A DNA stretch of 64,000 nucleotides from Rhizobiaceae bacterium (GCA_019635775.1 JAHBYU010000014.1:62001-126000); one strand, 5' to 3'; shown: positions 42,730-53,793, counted from the first letter of the stretch. The notes: generated by a model not told the origin, from the letters alone. A program made the numbers and translations.

Positions 42730-43758
42730 ATGGCACAGAAGAAGGCACACGAGGTCGAGGCGTTCCTGCGACGGCCGTCGGACAATATCACGATCGTCCT
42801 CCTTTACGGGCCTGACCGGGGCCTTGTTTCGGAACGCGCCACAGCCTTTGCCGCCCAAACCGGCTTGCCGTTGGACGATCCTTTTTCTGTGGTGAGGCTG
42901 GAAGCGAGCGAGGCGGAACAGGAAGGGCGTTTGCTGGATGAAGCACGCACGGTGCCGATGTTTTCAAACCGCCGGCTGCTGTGGGTGCGCAACGCCGGCG
43001 GCCAGAAATCTCTGGCGGAGGACGTGAAGTCGCTTTCGGCCGACCCCCCTCGTGACGCAATAATCCTGATGGAGGCTGGTGAGCTCAAAAAGGGCGCGCC
43101 TTTGCGAGCGGTCGTCGAGGGAAGCGCCATCGGAATGGCCCTTCCGTGCTACGCCGACGAAGATCGCGGCATCGATTCTCTCATCGACGACGAACTGGGC
43201 AAGGCTGGTCTCGCCATAACGATGGAGGCGCGCGCGGCTCTGAGGCGCAACCTTGGCGGCGATCGCCTGGCCAGCCGCGGCGAGATAGCCAAGCTGGCGC
43301 TCTATGCTCGTGGGAAGCGGCAGGTCGATGTCGAGGATGTTCAGGCGCTGACCGGGGACGTCTCGGCCGTTTCCGTGGACGAGATCGTCGACTCGGTCCT
43401 CGACGGAAGGATCACGGACTTTGACAGCGCCTTTTCCCGATTTACGCTCGGCGGAAATCAGGTGTATCTGGTTCTCGCTGGCGCTATCCGGCAGCTGCAG
43501 TCTCTCCAGATAATGCGCGCCGCCGTTGAAGACGGCAGGACGGCGGCATCGGTCGTCGCTGCGGCCAGACCTCCGGCGTTTTTTTCGCGCAGGAAACTTG
43601 TCGAACGCGTCCTGGAACGCGCATCCGGGGAGACCCTTCAGCGCGCGCTCGCCCGCCTGCATTCAGCGGTCCTTGCGACCCGCCGCCAACCGGAATTATC
43701 GGGCGAATTGGCACGGCTTGCCCTGCTTGCAACGGCAATCGAGGCCAGACGCCGGTAG
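42730..43758 (+). CDS. holA: DNA polymerase III delta subunit
   Basis: 342 residues. The clamp-loader delta subunit shows LLYGPDRGLVSERA, LLDEARTVPMFSNRRLLWV, ADEDRGIDSLID and a C-terminal helical domain (GGNQVYLVLAGAIRQLQSL). It opens the beta clamp during replication. In related genomes holA follows leuS-lptE; here a formamidase-like gene lies upstream in the opposite direction, which marks the edge of the accessory region. It converges on parB with 15 bases between stops. Confidence 0.9.
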   Translation: MAQKKAHEVEAFLRRPSDNITIVLLYGPDRGLVSERATAFAAQTGLPLDDPFSVVRLEASEAEQEGRLLDEARTVPMFSNRRLLWVRNAGGQKSLAEDVKSLSADPPRDAIILMEAGELKKGAPLRAVVEGSAIGMALPCYADEDRGIDSLIDDELGKAGLAITMEARAALRRNLGGDRLASRGEIAKLALYARGKRQVDVEDVQALTGDVSAVSVDEIVDSVLDGRITDFDSAFSRFTLGGNQVYLVLAGAIRQLQSLQIMRAAVEDGRTAASVVAAARPPAFFSRRKLVERVLERASGETLQRALARLHSAVLATRRQPELSGELARLALLATAIEARRR

Positions 43759-43773
43759 ATAGCCGGCTAATGA

Positions 43774-44661
43774 CTACTGTTGCAGCCGTCTGCAGAGATC
43801 GTCGAGCTGATCCAGCGTACGATACCCGATACGCACCTCACCGCCCTTCTCCTTATGCGAGATCGCGACGGAAAGGCCGGTAACGTCGGAGAGCAACTTC
43901 TCCAGCGCGAGCGTATCCGGATCCTTTTCGTCGGCCTGCGCTGTCTTGCGCGGTTTCGTGTCACCGGCCTCGCTTCGCTGTGCAAGAGCCTCTGCCTGGC
44001 GGACCGAAAGGCCGCCGTCGACAATACGTTTCGCAAGGGAAGCCGGATCCGGCGCGTTGACCAGCGTACGCGCGTGTCCTGCGGAAAGTGAACCGTTGAC
44101 CAGAAGGTCGCGAATGGAATCCGGCAATTTCAACAGTCGAAGCGTATTGGCGACGTGGCTCCGGCTTTTCCCGATCACCGTACCCAAATCAGCCTGGGTA
44201 TAGCTGTGCTCATCGATAAGTTGCTGGTAGCCAAGCGCCTCTTCGACGGGGTTGAGATCCGCGCGCTGGACATTCTCGATGATCGCCAGCTCAAGCGCGG
44301 TACGGTCGTCAACGTCACGAACCAGGACCGGTATTTCGGCAAGGCGGGCACGTTGCGCAGCCCGCCACCTGCGTTCACCGGCGATGATTTCGTATTTTCC
44401 ATCGACACGGTGACGAACCAGCACAGGCTGGACGATGCCGTGTTCCCTTATCGACTGCGCGAGGTCCGCCAGCTCCTCATCCGCAAACGAGCGCCTTGGA
44501 TTCTTCGGATTCGGAGAAACAAACTCGATCGGTACGCGTCCATCGGCCATGGATGGTGAAGGCGCTGCCTGCTGCTGGCCGGGCTGGGCAGGGCGATCCA
44601 TTTCGCCAATGAGGGCCGCAAGTCCACGCCCAAGTCTTTTCTTTGATTGATCTTCGTTCAT
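43774..44661 (-). CDS. parB: chromosome partitioning protein ParB
   Basis: 295 residues. N-terminal basic ParA-contact segment (KKRLGRGLAALIG), CTPase motif GERRWRA with the preceding EIIAGERR, ENVQRADLNPVEEA, and a helix-turn-helix (YTQADLGTVIGKSRSHVAN) that reads parS. The C-terminus (about 240-295) is the dimer domain. It loads on the parS sites found at 46.1, 48.1, 52.2 and 59.1 kb. 35 bases separate it from parA. Confidence 0.96.
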   Translation of the reverse strand: MNEDQSKKRLGRGLAALIGEMDRPAQPGQQQAAPSPSMADGRVPIEFVSPNPKNPRRSFADEELADLAQSIREHGIVQPVLVRHRVDGKYEIIAGERRWRAAQRARLAEIPVLVRDVDDRTALELAIIENVQRADLNPVEEALGYQQLIDEHSYTQADLGTVIGKSRSHVANTLRLLKLPDSIRDLLVNGSLSAGHARTLVNAPDPASLAKRIVDGGLSVRQAEALAQRSEAGDTKPRKTAQADEKDPDTLALEKLLSDVTGLSVAISHKEKGGEVRIGYRTLDQLDDLCRRLQQ

Positions 44662-44696
44662 TATGAATCCGGTTTATTTCGAGTCCGAATCGGAAC

Positions 44697-45494
44697 TTAC
44701 GCGGCGCGTAGCTGTCGCTCTCGGCGAATGACCTCTGAAGCCAGCTGCAGGTATGCCTGGCTACCCGAGCATTTCAGATCATAGAGTATTGCCGGCTTCC
44801 CGTATGAAGGCGCTTCCGACACCCGAACGTTCCTAGGGATTACCGTTTCATAGACTGTAGCGCCCATATGTTGTCGAACATCATCCACCACCTGACGGGC
44901 AAAGGAATTGCGCCCGTCAAACATCGTCAACACAATTCCCTGTATCGTCAGGTCCGGATTGATCGAATTCCGGATTTGATCAACAGTTTCAAGAAGTTGG
45001 CTCAAACCCTCCAAGGCGAAGAACTCGCACTGCAGAGGGACAAGAACCGAATCGGCAGCTGCCATCGAGTTGAGTGTAAGCAGGTTGAGCGAAGGAGGGC
45101 AGTCGATCAGGATGTATGTGAAAGGCGCATTGCGCAACGACGAGTCGTTGACGGCGTTGCGGAGGCGCAGAACCCTGTCGGGAGCGCCAGCGATTTCCAT
45201 TTCGATGCCAAGCAAATCCAGTGTCGAGGGCACTATGGAAAGGCCGGGTACGGCCGTCTCCATGGCAGCCTCTTCGAGCGTCATGTGACCGGTGAGGACA
45301 TCATAGGAAGATACTGAGCGCTCGCGCCGATTGATCCCCAACCCCGTACTCGCGTTGCCTTGAGGATCGAGATCGACAATGAGCACGCGCTCTCCGATGG
45401 CGGCCAGAGCCGTCGCAAGATTTATCGCGGTCGTGGTTTTGCCGACGCCGCCTTTTTGATTTGCCAGAGTTATGATTCTAGGTCCGGGTTTCAT
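44697..45494 (-). CDS. parA: chromosome partitioning ATPase ParA
   Basis: 265 residues. Deviant Walker A KGGVGKTTTAIN near the N-terminus (ANQKGGVGKTT), VDLDPQGNASTGLG, and a Walker B-type ILIDCPPSLN. No N-terminal DNA-binding extension, so it is the short chromosomal ParA/Soj type. With ParB it moves newly copied origin regions apart. Operon order rsmG-parA-parB is typical of alphaproteobacteria. Confidence 0.96.
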   Translation of the reverse strand: MKPGPRIITLANQKGGVGKTTTAINLATALAAIGERVLIVDLDPQGNASTGLGINRRERSVSSYDVLTGHMTLEEAAMETAVPGLSIVPSTLDLLGIEMEIAGAPDRVLRLRNAVNDSSLRNAPFTYILIDCPPSLNLLTLNSMAAADSVLVPLQCEFFALEGLSQLLETVDQIRNSINPDLTIQGIVLTMFDGRNSFARQVVDDVRQHMGATVYETVIPRNVRVSEAPSYGKPAILYDLKCSGSQAYLQLASEVIRRERQLRAA

Positions 45495-45539
45495 TGTAAC
45501 CCTATGTATGCGATTGGTTTATGCTCACGCCCGACCAAG

Positions 45540-46181
45540 CTACCTGCGTTTGAGATTGATTACCTCGAGAACAACGCTTTCGTCATCGATCTTGCTAGCG
45601 TGTTTTACCAGATCGAATTGCCATTGGTGAGCGCTTTCTTCTATTTCCCTCTGATAATCCCGGCCTTTGTGAAAAAGACCTCTTGCGCCGCGGGTGAGCC
45701 AAGGTGCGGACAGGCTCAAAAGGCTGTCCAGAGAGGTCAGGGCCCTCGCCGTAACGAAGTGGGGAGTGTCCATCACCTCCCGCGAAACAGATTCGATTCT
45801 TTTTCCGTATATCTTTGCTGGAAGCGACAGGGTGCCGACTACGTTCTGTAAAAAGGACGTCTTTTTTCGGTTGGAGTCTACCAGGCTTATTGTTCCGGGA
45901 ACCTCCTCACCCTTGACGAGAATCGCCAAGACCAGGCCCGGAAAACCTGCTCCCGAGCCTAAATCCAAAACATTCGAACCACTTCGAAGCAAGAACGGCC
46001 ACAATTGAGCACTGTCGAGGATATGCCTGCGCCATACGTCATCGAGAGTTGACGGCGCTACAAGATTTATGCGCCTAGCCCACAGCTGAAACAGACTTTC
46101 AAACTGTTTCAGCAGCTCAAATGTTTCACGTGAAACGGGACCGGCGACTTGCTGCAGTTCTACATAGGACCCAGTACTCAA
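45540..46181 (-). CDS. rsmG: 16S rRNA (guanine527-N7)-methyltransferase RsmG
   Basis: 213 residues. SAM-binding motif [28 protein letters not shown], and [12 protein letters not shown]. It methylates G527 of 16S rRNA. The N-terminal VSRETF codons carry a parS-like site (46132-46147), a shared feature of gidB genes near origins. It overlaps mnmG by 4 bases. Confidence 0.95.
   Translation of the reverse strand: MSTGSYVELQQVAGPVSRETFELLKQFESLFQLWARRINLVAPSTLDDVWRRHILDSAQLWPFLLRSGSNVLDLGSGAGFPGLVLAILVKGEEVPGTISLVDSNRKKTSFLQNVVGTLSLPAKIYGKRIESVSREVMDTPHFVTARALTSLDSLLSLSAPWLTRGARGLFHKGRDYQREIEESAHQWQFDLVKHASKIDDESVVLEVINLKRR
46132..46147. other. parS centromere site (in rsmG)
   Basis: TGTTTCACGTGAAACG, 15 of 16 bases of the consensus TGTTTCACGTGAAACA. 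It lies within the first codons of rsmG and encodes VSRET. Confidence 0.88.
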
Positions 46182-48052
46182 GCGACCGCCTTCGCGCCCC
46201 GGCGCTCTATTTGGGAGATATGCGCAACGATGAGAGCCAACGCCGCAGGAGTCATCCCCTCGATCTTCTGGGCGTCGGCTAAAGTGCGCGGGTGATGAAC
46301 CTGAAGCTTGTGTTTGATTTCGTTAGATAATCCAGAAACGGAAGAAAATTCGATTTCCTCCGGTATCCGTCGGTTCTCTTCACTCCGAAGCTGTTCTGCG
46401 TCGATCCTTTGACGCTCTATATAAACAGAGTATCTGGCTTCGATTTCAAGGCGCTCCGCGGTCGCGGCGTCAATCCTGGAAAGCTCGGGCCAAACAGAAA
46501 TGAGCTGTGGAATTGAAAGATCGTCGGATACTAGCAGCTCGTAAGCCGTACGTCGGACTCCATCCTGGTTGAGCGCTACCCCGCGTTTTCTGGCCTCATT
46601 AGGGGTGATCTCCAAGCTCTTGGCCAATGCGCGAGCCTCTTCCAACGCCTTTTGAACCGAGCGAAATCGCCGTTGTCGTTCAGAAGATGCTATTCCGAGG
46701 CGTATGGCTAGCGGGGTTAACCTCTCGTCGGCATTGTCTGCCCTTAATGACAGCCGGAACTCGGCACGTGAGGTAAACATTCGATAGGGCTCTGTAACAC
46801 CCCGTGTCGTGAGATCGTCAACAAGTACGCCAATATAGGCATCCGCCCGACTGAGAGCTATTTCGTCGTCGCCGGCCAGCCGCCGAGCAGCGTTCACACC
46901 AGCCACCAATCCCTGCGCCGCCGCCTCCTCGTAACCGGTTGTTCCATTGATCTGGCCGGCCATATAGAGCCCACCGATCCGTTTCGTTTCCAGCGTGACC
47001 GTGAGTTCACGCGGATCGATATGGTCGTATTCGATCGCGTAGCCTGGCTGAAGCATCTCCGCTCGTTCGAGACCCGGGATCGTCTTCAGGATCTCCCTTT
47101 GCACGTCTTCCGGCAACGAGGTCGAAATCCCGTTGGGATAGACCGTGTCGTCCCCCAAGCCCTCCGGCTCAAGGAAAAGCTGGTGGCCGTCACGCTCCCC
47201 GAACCGTACGATCTTGTCTTCAATCGACGGACAATAGCGAGGTCCTACCCCCTGAATCGAGCCGGAATACATCGCCGAGCGGCCAAGATTGGACCTGATG
47301 ACGTCATGCGTGGCAGCTGTGGTCCTCGTGATACCACACTCAATTTGCGGGTTGGAAATCCGGTCCGTCATGAGCGAGAACGGAACTGGAATTTTGTCCG
47401 CTGCCTGCATATCCAGAGACTGCCAGTCGATTGTCCTTCCGTTCAGCCGTGGCGGCGTGCCGGTCTTGAGGCGCCCCAGTTTAAATCCGGCCTTGGAAAG
47501 CGTCATCGAAAGGCCGTGAACGGCCTTTTCGTGCAAACGTCCAGCTACAGTCCTTTTCTCGCCTATATGGATCAGGCCACGCAAGAATGTCCCGGTGGTC
47601 AAGACAACTGCGCCGCAACCAAGGCGCCGGCCGTCAGCCAGCTTGACTGCGGCGACACACCCATCAACCAATTCCAAGTCGTCGACTTCGCCTTCGAGAA
47701 CTTCGAGGCCTTGTTGTGCGGCAACGGCCTTCTGCATCGCTTCGGCATAAAGCTTACGATCTGCCTGTGTTCGGGGACCGCGAACGGCCGGACCTTTTCG
47801 GCGGTTAAGCAAGCGGAATTGGATGCCGGCGGCGTCTGCGACGCGTCCCATCAGCCCGTCCAGAGCATCAATTTCCCTAACGAGATGACCCTTGCCTAGT
47901 CCGCCGATAGCCGGGTTACAGGACATGGTGCCGATCTTGCTTTCCTGCAGTGTGATCAGGACCGTGGATGCACCGCATCGGGCCGCAGCGCTGGCCGCTT
48001 CACACCCTGCGTGACCCCCGCCGACCACGACTACATCGTAGTTTTGATCCAT
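46178..48052 (-). CDS. mnmG: tRNA uridine 5-carboxymethylaminomethyl modification enzyme MnmG
   Basis: 624 residues. FAD-binding [10 protein letters not shown] (11-20), [38 protein letters not shown]-type and the second-motif region [15 protein letters not shown]-terminal helical domain from about 555. With MnmE it modifies the wobble uridine of tRNA. The parS pair in the gap upstream separates it from mnmE. Confidence 0.96.
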   Translation of the reverse strand: MDQNYDVVVVGGGHAGCEAASAAARCGASTVLITLQESKIGTMSCNPAIGGLGKGHLVREIDALDGLMGRVADAAGIQFRLLNRRKGPAVRGPRTQADRKLYAEAMQKAVAAQQGLEVLEGEVDDLELVDGCVAAVKLADGRRLGCGAVVLTTGTFLRGLIHIGEKRTVAGRLHEKAVHGLSMTLSKAGFKLGRLKTGTPPRLNGRTIDWQSLDMQAADKIPVPFSLMTDRISNPQIECGITRTTAATHDVIRSNLGRSAMYSGSIQGVGPRYCPSIEDKIVRFGERDGHQLFLEPEGLGDDTVYPNGISTSLPEDVQREILKTIPGLERAEMLQPGYAIEYDHIDPRELTVTLETKRIGGLYMAGQINGTTGYEEAAAQGLVAGVNAARRLAGDDEIALSRADAYIGVLVDDLTTRGVTEPYRMFTSRAEFRLSLRADNADERLTPLAIRLGIASSERQRRFRSVQKALEEARALAKSLEITPNEARKRGVALNQDGVRRTAYELLVSDDLSIPQLISVWPELSRIDAATAERLEIEARYSVYIERQRIDAEQLRSEENRRIPEEIEFSSVSGLSNEIKHKLQVHHPRTLADAQKIEGMTPAALALIVAHISQIERRGAKAVA

Positions 48053-48117
48053 ATCCGTTACCGCCCTATACCTCGAGACATGTTCCTATCGCCGCCAGCT
48101 GTCAATAACGGGTGTGC

Positions 48118-48133
48118 CCTTTCACGTGAAACG
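48118..48133. other. parS-like site (mnmG-mnmE gap, left)
   Basis: CCTTTCACGTGAAACG: central TTTCACGTGAAA intact, outer bases differ (13 of 16 match). Confidence 0.75.
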
Positions 48134-48147
48134 TAAATTGTACCCGC

Positions 48148-48163
48148 TGTTTCACGTGAATCA
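48148..48163. other. parS-like site (mnmG-mnmE gap, right)
   Basis: TGTTTCACGTGAATCA, 15 of 16 bases of the consensus; 14 bases from the neighbouring site, so the two make a parS pair in a 122-base gap. Confidence 0.85.
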
Positions 48164-48174
48164 CCGAGAGGGAG

Positions 48175-49491
48175 CTACTTCCCTATGCAGAATTGTGAAA
48201 AAATCACATCCAAGAGATCTTCGACGTCAATTTCGCCGGTCAATCGTCCCAGATAGCCCGTCGCCTGCCTCAACTCCTCGGCTCTGAGTTCCAACAGTCC
48301 GTCACCAAGCGCCTTCACGAGGCAGCGTTGCGTCTGCTGAAGCAGGTCAATATGCCGAAGCCTCGACGGCAGGATATCCCCGATATTACCAACAGCCTCT
48401 ACAGCACGATTGGCAATCAGTTCGATCAGCTCGGACAGCCCCTCACCAGTTAGGGACGAAACCGCCAGGTCCGCGTCAGCCTCTCCTGTCACAAGGTCCG
48501 CTTTGCTCGCGATCCGTATGATATTTTCGCCTCCGATCTCGGCAATCCGTGGGGCATGACTGGCGCCGTGCTCCAACAAGAGAACGAGGTCAGCTTCTCC
48601 CGCACGCCTGAGGGAGCGTTCGATCCCCATCGCCTCGACCTTGCCGGCGGCGTCTCTTATCCCCGCCGTATCTGTTATCCGAACCTTAACGCCGGACAGA
48701 TCAAGCGATACTTCCACCAAATCACGGGTTGTGCCCGGCTCATCGGACACAATAGCCGCGTCGCGGCGTGCCAGCGCGTTCAAAAGGCTTGATTTTCCAG
48801 CATTCGGGGCACCCGCGATCACCACGTCATAGCCGTCGCGAATCATCTCCGCCCTGTGATAGGCGGAGACATGCGCCCGCATTTCATTGGCAAGACTTTC
48901 CACATCAGCCCAAATCGTGTCCGCAACCGAACCAGGGACATCTGCCTCATCGGCGAAATCGAGTTCCGCCTCGATCATTGCGCGGGCATTGATCAGGCGA
49001 CGGCGCCAAGAGGCATAAAGTTCTGACTGGGCACCCGAGGCATTGAGCACCGCCTGGCGTCTTTGGGCCTCTGTTTCCGCGAGTAGAAGATCCGCAAGAG
49101 CCTCGGTCTCAGGAAGATCAAGCTTGCCATTCAGAAACGCGCGTCGGGTGAATTCGCCAGCTTCCGCATGTCGTACACCCGGGACCGACGTCACTTCCCG
49201 GAGCAACGCCGCAGCCACCGCTTTGCCGCCATGGACATGAAACTCTGCGCAATCTTCTCCGGTAAAGCTGCGAGGCCCTGGGAAAAAAAGTAACAGGCCC
49301 GAATCGATCGTTTCCCGCCGGGTATCGCGAAAAGCACCATAGGCCGCCTGTCTTGGTGTCGGTACGGTGCCAAAAACCGTTTCGACAACGAATCGAGTAT
49401 GTGGCCCGGAAAGGCGGATCACGGCGACTCCTGCCGGAAGGCGCCCGCTGGATAGCGCTACGATAGAATCCCCGGAGGAGGACGATATCAT
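48175..49491 (-). CDS. mnmE: tRNA modification GTPase MnmE
   Basis: 438 residues. N-terminal tetrahydrofolate-binding domain to about 120, then the G domain: GAPNAGKSSLLN, DTAGIRD, SKAD; C-terminus ends FCIGK, the CxGK motif needed for activity. It works with MnmG on tRNA wobble uridines. The gap to mnmG holds two parS sites. Confidence 0.96.
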   Translation of the reverse strand: MISSSSGDSIVALSSGRLPAGVAVIRLSGPHTRFVVETVFGTVPTPRQAAYGAFRDTRRETIDSGLLLFFPGPRSFTGEDCAEFHVHGGKAVAAALLREVTSVPGVRHAEAGEFTRRAFLNGKLDLPETEALADLLLAETEAQRRQAVLNASGAQSELYASWRRRLINARAMIEAELDFADEADVPGSVADTIWADVESLANEMRAHVSAYHRAEMIRDGYDVVIAGAPNAGKSSLLNALARRDAAIVSDEPGTTRDLVEVSLDLSGVKVRITDTAGIRDAAGKVEAMGIERSLRRAGEADLVLLLEHGASHAPRIAEIGGENIIRIASKADLVTGEADADLAVSSLTGEGLSELIELIANRAVEAVGNIGDILPSRLRHIDLLQQTQRCLVKALGDGLLELRAEELRQATGYLGRLTGEIDVEDLLDVIFSQFCIGK

Positions 49492-49555
49492 CTGTCCATC
49501 TCCACGTTAATAGCCTGCCAAGGATCGTACCGGACCCGAATCGGCTCCTGCAGAA

Positions 49556-50821
49556 TCAGGTGTTCATAGAGTCGAAGAAATCCGCGTTCGTCTTGGTTTG
49601 TTTCAGCTTGTCGATCAGGAACTCGATCGCATCTGTCGTACCCATAGGGGCCAAGATCCGCCGAAGTACAAATATCTTCTGAAGGTCGGATTTCGGAACC
49701 AGGAGGTCCTCCTTGCGCGTGCCGGACTTGAGAATGTCCATTGCAGGATAGATTCTCTTATCAGCCACCTTGCGGTCCAGAACAATTTCGGAGTTGCCAG
49801 TCCCCTTGAACTCTTCAAATATGACCTCATCCATGCGGCTGCCCGTATCGATGAGAGCGGTCGCGATGATCGTCAGTGATCCGCCTTCCTCGATGTTGCG
49901 CGCCGCACCGAAGAAGCGCTTTGGGCGTTGCAGCGCGTTTGCGTCCACGCCGCCAGTCAATACCTTGCCGGACGAGGGCACGACGGTGTTGTAGGCTCGC
50001 CCAAGCCTGGTGATCGAATCGAGTAGAATGACCACATCCCGGCCATGCTCGACGAGTCTTTTCGCCTTCTCGATGACCATCTCGGCCACCTGAACGTGCC
50101 GGACGGCCGGCTCGTCGAAAGTCGATGAGATCACTTCCCCTTTGACCGACCGCTGCATGTCCGTGACTTCTTCCGGTCGCTCGTCGATCAGCAAGACGAT
50201 CAGATAACATTCCGGATGATTTGTCGTGATCGAGTGCGCAATGTTCTGCAGCAGGACAGTCTTGCCCGTGCGAGGCTGGGCGACGATCAACGAACGCTGA
50301 CCCTTGCCAATCGGCGAAACCAGATCGATTACACGCGGCGAGATATCCTTGGTAGTCGGGCTCTCGACCTCCATGCGCAGCCTCTCCGTCGGGTAAAGCG
50401 GCGTCAGATTGTCGAAATGGATCTTGTGGCGAATCTTCTCCGGGTCATCGAAGTTGATGGAATTCACCTTCAGGAGAGCGAAGTACCGCTCACCCTCTTT
50501 CGGGCTGCGGATCGGCCCCTCGACAGTATCGCCGGTTTTCAGGGAAAACCGCCTAATCTGCGATGGAGAGATGTAGATGTCGTCCGGTCCTGGAAGGTAG
50601 TTGGCATTTGCTGACCGAAGGAACCCGAAGCCATCCTGAAGGACTTCGACAACTCCGTCGCCTATGATTTCAACTTCCTGCTGCGAAAGCTTCTTGAGAA
50701 TGGCGAACATCAGTTCCTGCTTGCGCATGACGCTGGCGTTCTCGACCTCGAGCGACTCTGCGTAAGCGATCAGCTCCGGGGGCTTCTTGTTCTTGAACTC
50801 TGCGAGTTTCATTTCCTGCAT
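49556..50821 (-). CDS. rho: transcription termination factor Rho
   Basis: 421 residues. N-terminal RNA-binding cold-shock-like domain ([14 protein letters not shown]), then the ATPase: [43 protein letters not shown], and the secondary RNA site in the [10 protein letters not shown] region. The ATG at 50821 (MQEMKLAEF) is chosen over an in-frame TTG 7 codons upstream because it matches the usual rhizobial start. Hexameric helicase releasing untranslated RNA. Confidence 0.96.
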   Translation of the reverse strand: MQEMKLAEFKNKKPPELIAYAESLEVENASVMRKQELMFAILKKLSQQEVEIIGDGVVEVLQDGFGFLRSANANYLPGPDDIYISPSQIRRFSLKTGDTVEGPIRSPKEGERYFALLKVNSINFDDPEKIRHKIHFDNLTPLYPTERLRMEVESPTTKDISPRVIDLVSPIGKGQRSLIVAQPRTGKTVLLQNIAHSITTNHPECYLIVLLIDERPEEVTDMQRSVKGEVISSTFDEPAVRHVQVAEMVIEKAKRLVEHGRDVVILLDSITRLGRAYNTVVPSSGKVLTGGVDANALQRPKRFFGAARNIEEGGSLTIIATALIDTGSRMDEVIFEEFKGTGNSEIVLDRKVADKRIYPAMDILKSGTRKEDLLVPKSDLQKIFVLRRILAPMGTTDAIEFLIDKLKQTKTNADFFDSMNT

Positions 50822-50991
50822 GGACGGACTCTGGATGGGCAATGTGTGGGAAATACGGTTCGGCTAAGGCGATTGCCGTCGATAACGCCGCGGCGGCCAG
50901 GGAAGGGCATGCAGCGAAAGACGAAAAAGGAAGAATCGCGTTTTAACGGCGCCTCATTCAAAGAGCAAGCCGTGAATCGATCGGTATCGCT

Positions 50992-51513
50992 CTAGAATGG
51001 TTTTACGATGACGAGGATCACGATGACAATCATAAGCAAGGTGGGGACCTCGTTCACGATTTTCCAGTGCCGCGACGAAGCAGTGTTCCGATCATCGGCA
51101 AATCGCCTGACCGAAGCGGACAGATAACCATGCACACCCGACAATAGCAGGACGAAAGCAATCTTGGCGTGCAGCCAACCGCCATGAAAACCGAAACCCC
51201 GCCATGCCAGCCACAAACCGAAAGCCCAGCTCACGATCATTGCCGGGTTGATGATCGCCCGCAGAAGCCGGCGCTCCATCACCTTGAACGTCTCCGACTG
51301 ATCAGACCCTATCGGTGTGTCGGCATGATACACAAAAAGCCTCGGCAGATAGAGCATCCCAGCCATCCATGAGATGACCGCGATGACATGGATCGCCTTG
51401 ATCCAGAGATAGAGCCCGTCCGATGCAAACATGAACAGCAGCGCGGTCAGAGCGGCGAAGGAGATGATCGCTACCAGGGCTCTGACGACGGGTGACGCTC
51501 CCGTAGCGCTCAT
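50992..51513 (-). CDS. hemJ: protoporphyrinogen IX oxidase HemJ
   Basis: 173 residues, about four membrane helices. Conserved [22 protein letters not shown] with a His, GWLHAKIAF with a second His, and [14 protein letters not shown]. It oxidises protoporphyrinogen in haem synthesis in many alphaproteobacteria. A helix before residue 30 makes it longer than the minimal family. Start overlaps the hemE stop by 4 bases, coupling two haem steps. Confidence 0.88.
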   Translation of the reverse strand: MSATGASPVVRALVAIISFAALTALLFMFASDGLYLWIKAIHVIAVISWMAGMLYLPRLFVYHADTPIGSDQSETFKVMERRLLRAIINPAMIVSWAFGLWLAWRGFGFHGGWLHAKIAFVLLLSGVHGYLSASVRRFADDRNTASSRHWKIVNEVPTLLMIVIVILVIVKPF

Positions 51514-52577
51514 CCCCTTCTGGCCTCCCTTACCTCGCGAAGCATCTGCTCGACATGCGAGACCGGTGTCTGAGGTGTGATCCCGTGGCCCAGATTGAAG
51601 ACGAGCGGCCCATCACCAAGGGCGGCGAGAATCGTTCCAACGCCATCGGACAGCGCTTTGCCGCCAGCGACAAGCCGTTGGGGATCAAGATTGCCCTGCA
51701 CGGGCCCCTCCTGCTGCAATTTTCGGGCCTGATCCAACGGTACCGTCCAGTCGAGCGCAAGTGCATCAGAACCGGTAGCCTTCCGAAACCCGGTATATCG
51801 GCTTCCCGCTCCACGAGGAAAGGCGATTACCGGAACGCCGGGACATGCCGCGTGCACCTGCCTGACAATGTCTGCCACGGGTTCGATACAGAACTCCGCG
51901 AAACCACGTTCATCGAGAACTCCCGACCAGCTGTCGAATATCTGAACCGCATCTGCTCCGGCCTCGATCTGCCGGATAAGATACCTCGCCGACCAGTCCG
52001 CTAGAATTTTCAGCAGCCTCTTCATCGCTTCCGGATGCTGGTAGCCGAAAAGCCGCGCCGGCGCCTGATCGACCGTGCCATGCCCGGCGATCATGTAGCT
52101 GGCGACCGTGAAGGGGGCGCCACAGAACCCCAGAAGCGTGGTTTCGGCGGGCAGTTCCAAACGAAGTCGACGAACCGTTTCGTACACCGGCGACAGATTC
52201 ACGTGAAACATGTCACCGTTCAGTCCATCGATTTCTTCGGCCTCAAGCGGAGTCATCAACGGTCCACGCCCTTCCTCGAACCGAAGGTCACGGCCGAGCG
52301 CATGAGGCACGACGAGAATATCTGAGAACAGGATCGATGCATCGAAACCGAACCGGCGAATGGGCTGCAAGGTCACCTCTACCGCCAGGTCGGGATTGTA
52401 ACACAGATCAAGGAAGCTTCCCGCGCGCTTCCGGGTTTCACGATACTCCGGCAGATAACGACCGGCCTGGCGCATGATCCAGACAGGCGGTGGAAACACC
52501 GTTGCTCCCTTAAGCACGTCCAGCATCGGCCTTCCGGTCATGCTCTCGGCTTTTCCACCTCGTTTCGTTGAGACCAT
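51510..52577 (-). CDS. hemE: uroporphyrinogen decarboxylase
   Basis: 355 residues from the ATG at 52577; another ATG at 52541 ([10 protein letters not shown]) would give 343 and is equally plausible. Motifs [42 protein letters not shown] and [11 protein letters not shown] are those of HemE, which decarboxylates uroporphyrinogen III. A parS-like site lies in it (52195). The gap upstream is the probable replication origin. Confidence 0.95.
   Translation of the reverse strand: MVSTKRGGKAESMTGRPMLDVLKGATVFPPPVWIMRQAGRYLPEYRETRKRAGSFLDLCYNPDLAVEVTLQPIRRFGFDASILFSDILVVPHALGRDLRFEEGRGPLMTPLEAEEIDGLNGDMFHVNLSPVYETVRRLRLELPAETTLLGFCGAPFTVASYMIAGHGTVDQAPARLFGYQHPEAMKRLLKILADWSARYLIRQIEAGADAVQIFDSWSGVLDERGFAEFCIEPVADIVRQVHAACPGVPVIAFPRGAGSRYTGFRKATGSDALALDWTVPLDQARKLQQEGPVQGNLDPQRLVAGGKALSDGVGTILAALGDGPLVFNLGHGITPQTPVSHVEQMLREVREARRG
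52195..52210. other. parS-like site (in hemE)
   Basis: AGATTCACGTGAAACA, 14 of 16 bases of the consensus, about 370 bases left of the probable origin. Confidence 0.8.
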
Positions 52578-52971
52578 CGGCTCTTCTTCTAAATTCAAAT
52601 CAAAGATTCTTAATGGTTTTCTGATTCTTAGACTCTGTGAGAATCGATGGTTCGGACTGGTCCACATAAGCCACGGGATTCTGCCGGCGGTCATACAGGA
52701 CTAATATTGCAGGGAAAAGGAAAACTCTGGGGACAGGTGAGAATCTGCAATGGTTTTCTGTAACTTGCGGCACCACCAGATTGTTGACATTCAGTAAACT
52801 CGATCCTGCCCGGCACGTATCCCCGCTGTTTTCCAAAGGTGTAGCGTCGAGCGCACCGCAACCCAAATTGTGGACATGTAGGCTCGTGATACAGTTCTCC
52901 GGACCCCCGGCAGCAATCCGCACGTCTTTATCCACAATGACCCACAAGGCCCGCGACTATCTGGTGAAAAG
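52578..52971. other. probable chromosomal replication origin (oriC)
   Basis: 394-base gap between hemE and ppsR, the same neighbours as the mapped Caulobacter origin. It contains a perfect DnaA box TTATCCACA (52928-52936), weaker matches at 52658-52666 and 52869-52877, a 12-base repeat AATGGTTTTCTG (52612-52623 and 52751-52762), and an AT-rich part at about 52588-52640. Genes on the left point left, those on the right point right, and parS sites surround it. Confidence 0.65.
52928..52936 (+). promoter_or_regulatory. DnaA box TTATCCACA
   Basis: Exact match to the high-affinity DnaA box, 36 bases upstream of ppsR. Confidence 0.75.
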
Positions 52972-53793
52972 ATGAACCGAGCGCAGAATTTTTTTCACCT
53001 TCATCTCATTTCGGATGCGACCGGCGAAACGTTGCTAGCTGCGGGTCGCGCCGCTGCGGCACAGTACAAGAATGCGCGCGCCATCGAGCATATCTACCCA
53101 CTGATCCGGACAGAAAAGCAGCTGGCAAAGGTGATCGACGACATAGAGGAAGAGCCCGGCATAGTCCTCTACACCATTGTCGACAAGGCACTCGCCCAGA
53201 TCATCGATGAGCGATGCGCTGCCTTGGGTCTGCCGGCAGTATCCGTCCTGGAACCCGTTTTGGCCGTATTCCAATCCTATCTCGGCGCGCCCGCAGGCCG
53301 TCGCGTCGGTGCGCAGCACGTCCTGGATGCGGACTACTTCCGCCGGATCGATGCACTGAACTTTACGATGGAACATGATGACGGCCAGCTTCCGGAAGAA
53401 GCTGAACAGGCCGATGTCGTGCTTGTTGGCATTTCCAGGACGTCGAAAACACCTACGTCGATCTATCTGGCCAACAGGGGTATAAAGACCGCGAACATAC
53501 CCATCGTTCTGGGTGTCCCGCTGCCGGACAGCGTGGTGACGGCAAGAAGCCCCCTCATCGTCGGCTTGATCGCAACCGCCGAGCGGATTTCCCATGTGCG
53601 ACAGAACAGGCTTCTGGGCACAACGACGGGATTTGACTCGAAAAACTATGCCGACAGGGCTTCCATCAGCGAGGAACTGGGCTACGCACGGCAGCTCTTC
53701 GCCCGACATGGCTGGCCAACCATCGACGTAAGCCGCAGGTCCATCGAGGAGACGGCGGCGGCGATTCTTGCCTTGAGGCCCAAAGGACGATGA
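52972..53793 (+). CDS. ppsR: bifunctional regulatory kinase/phosphorylase (PPDK/PEP synthase regulator, DUF299)
   Basis: 273 residues. The family begins [13 protein letters not shown]; the nucleotide loop is [18 protein letters not shown]. Such proteins phosphorylate and dephosphorylate pyruvate phosphate dikinase or PEP synthase and switch pyruvate metabolism. First rightward gene after the origin, as RP001-type genes are in other alphaproteobacteria. Confidence 0.92.
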   Translation: MNRAQNFFHLHLISDATGETLLAAGRAAAAQYKNARAIEHIYPLIRTEKQLAKVIDDIEEEPGIVLYTIVDKALAQIIDERCAALGLPAVSVLEPVLAVFQSYLGAPAGRRVGAQHVLDADYFRRIDALNFTMEHDDGQLPEEAEQADVVLVGISRTSKTPTSIYLANRGIKTANIPIVLGVPLPDSVVTARSPLIVGLIATAERISHVRQNRLLGTTTGFDSKNYADRASISEELGYARQLFARHGWPTIDVSRRSIEETAAAILALRPKGR

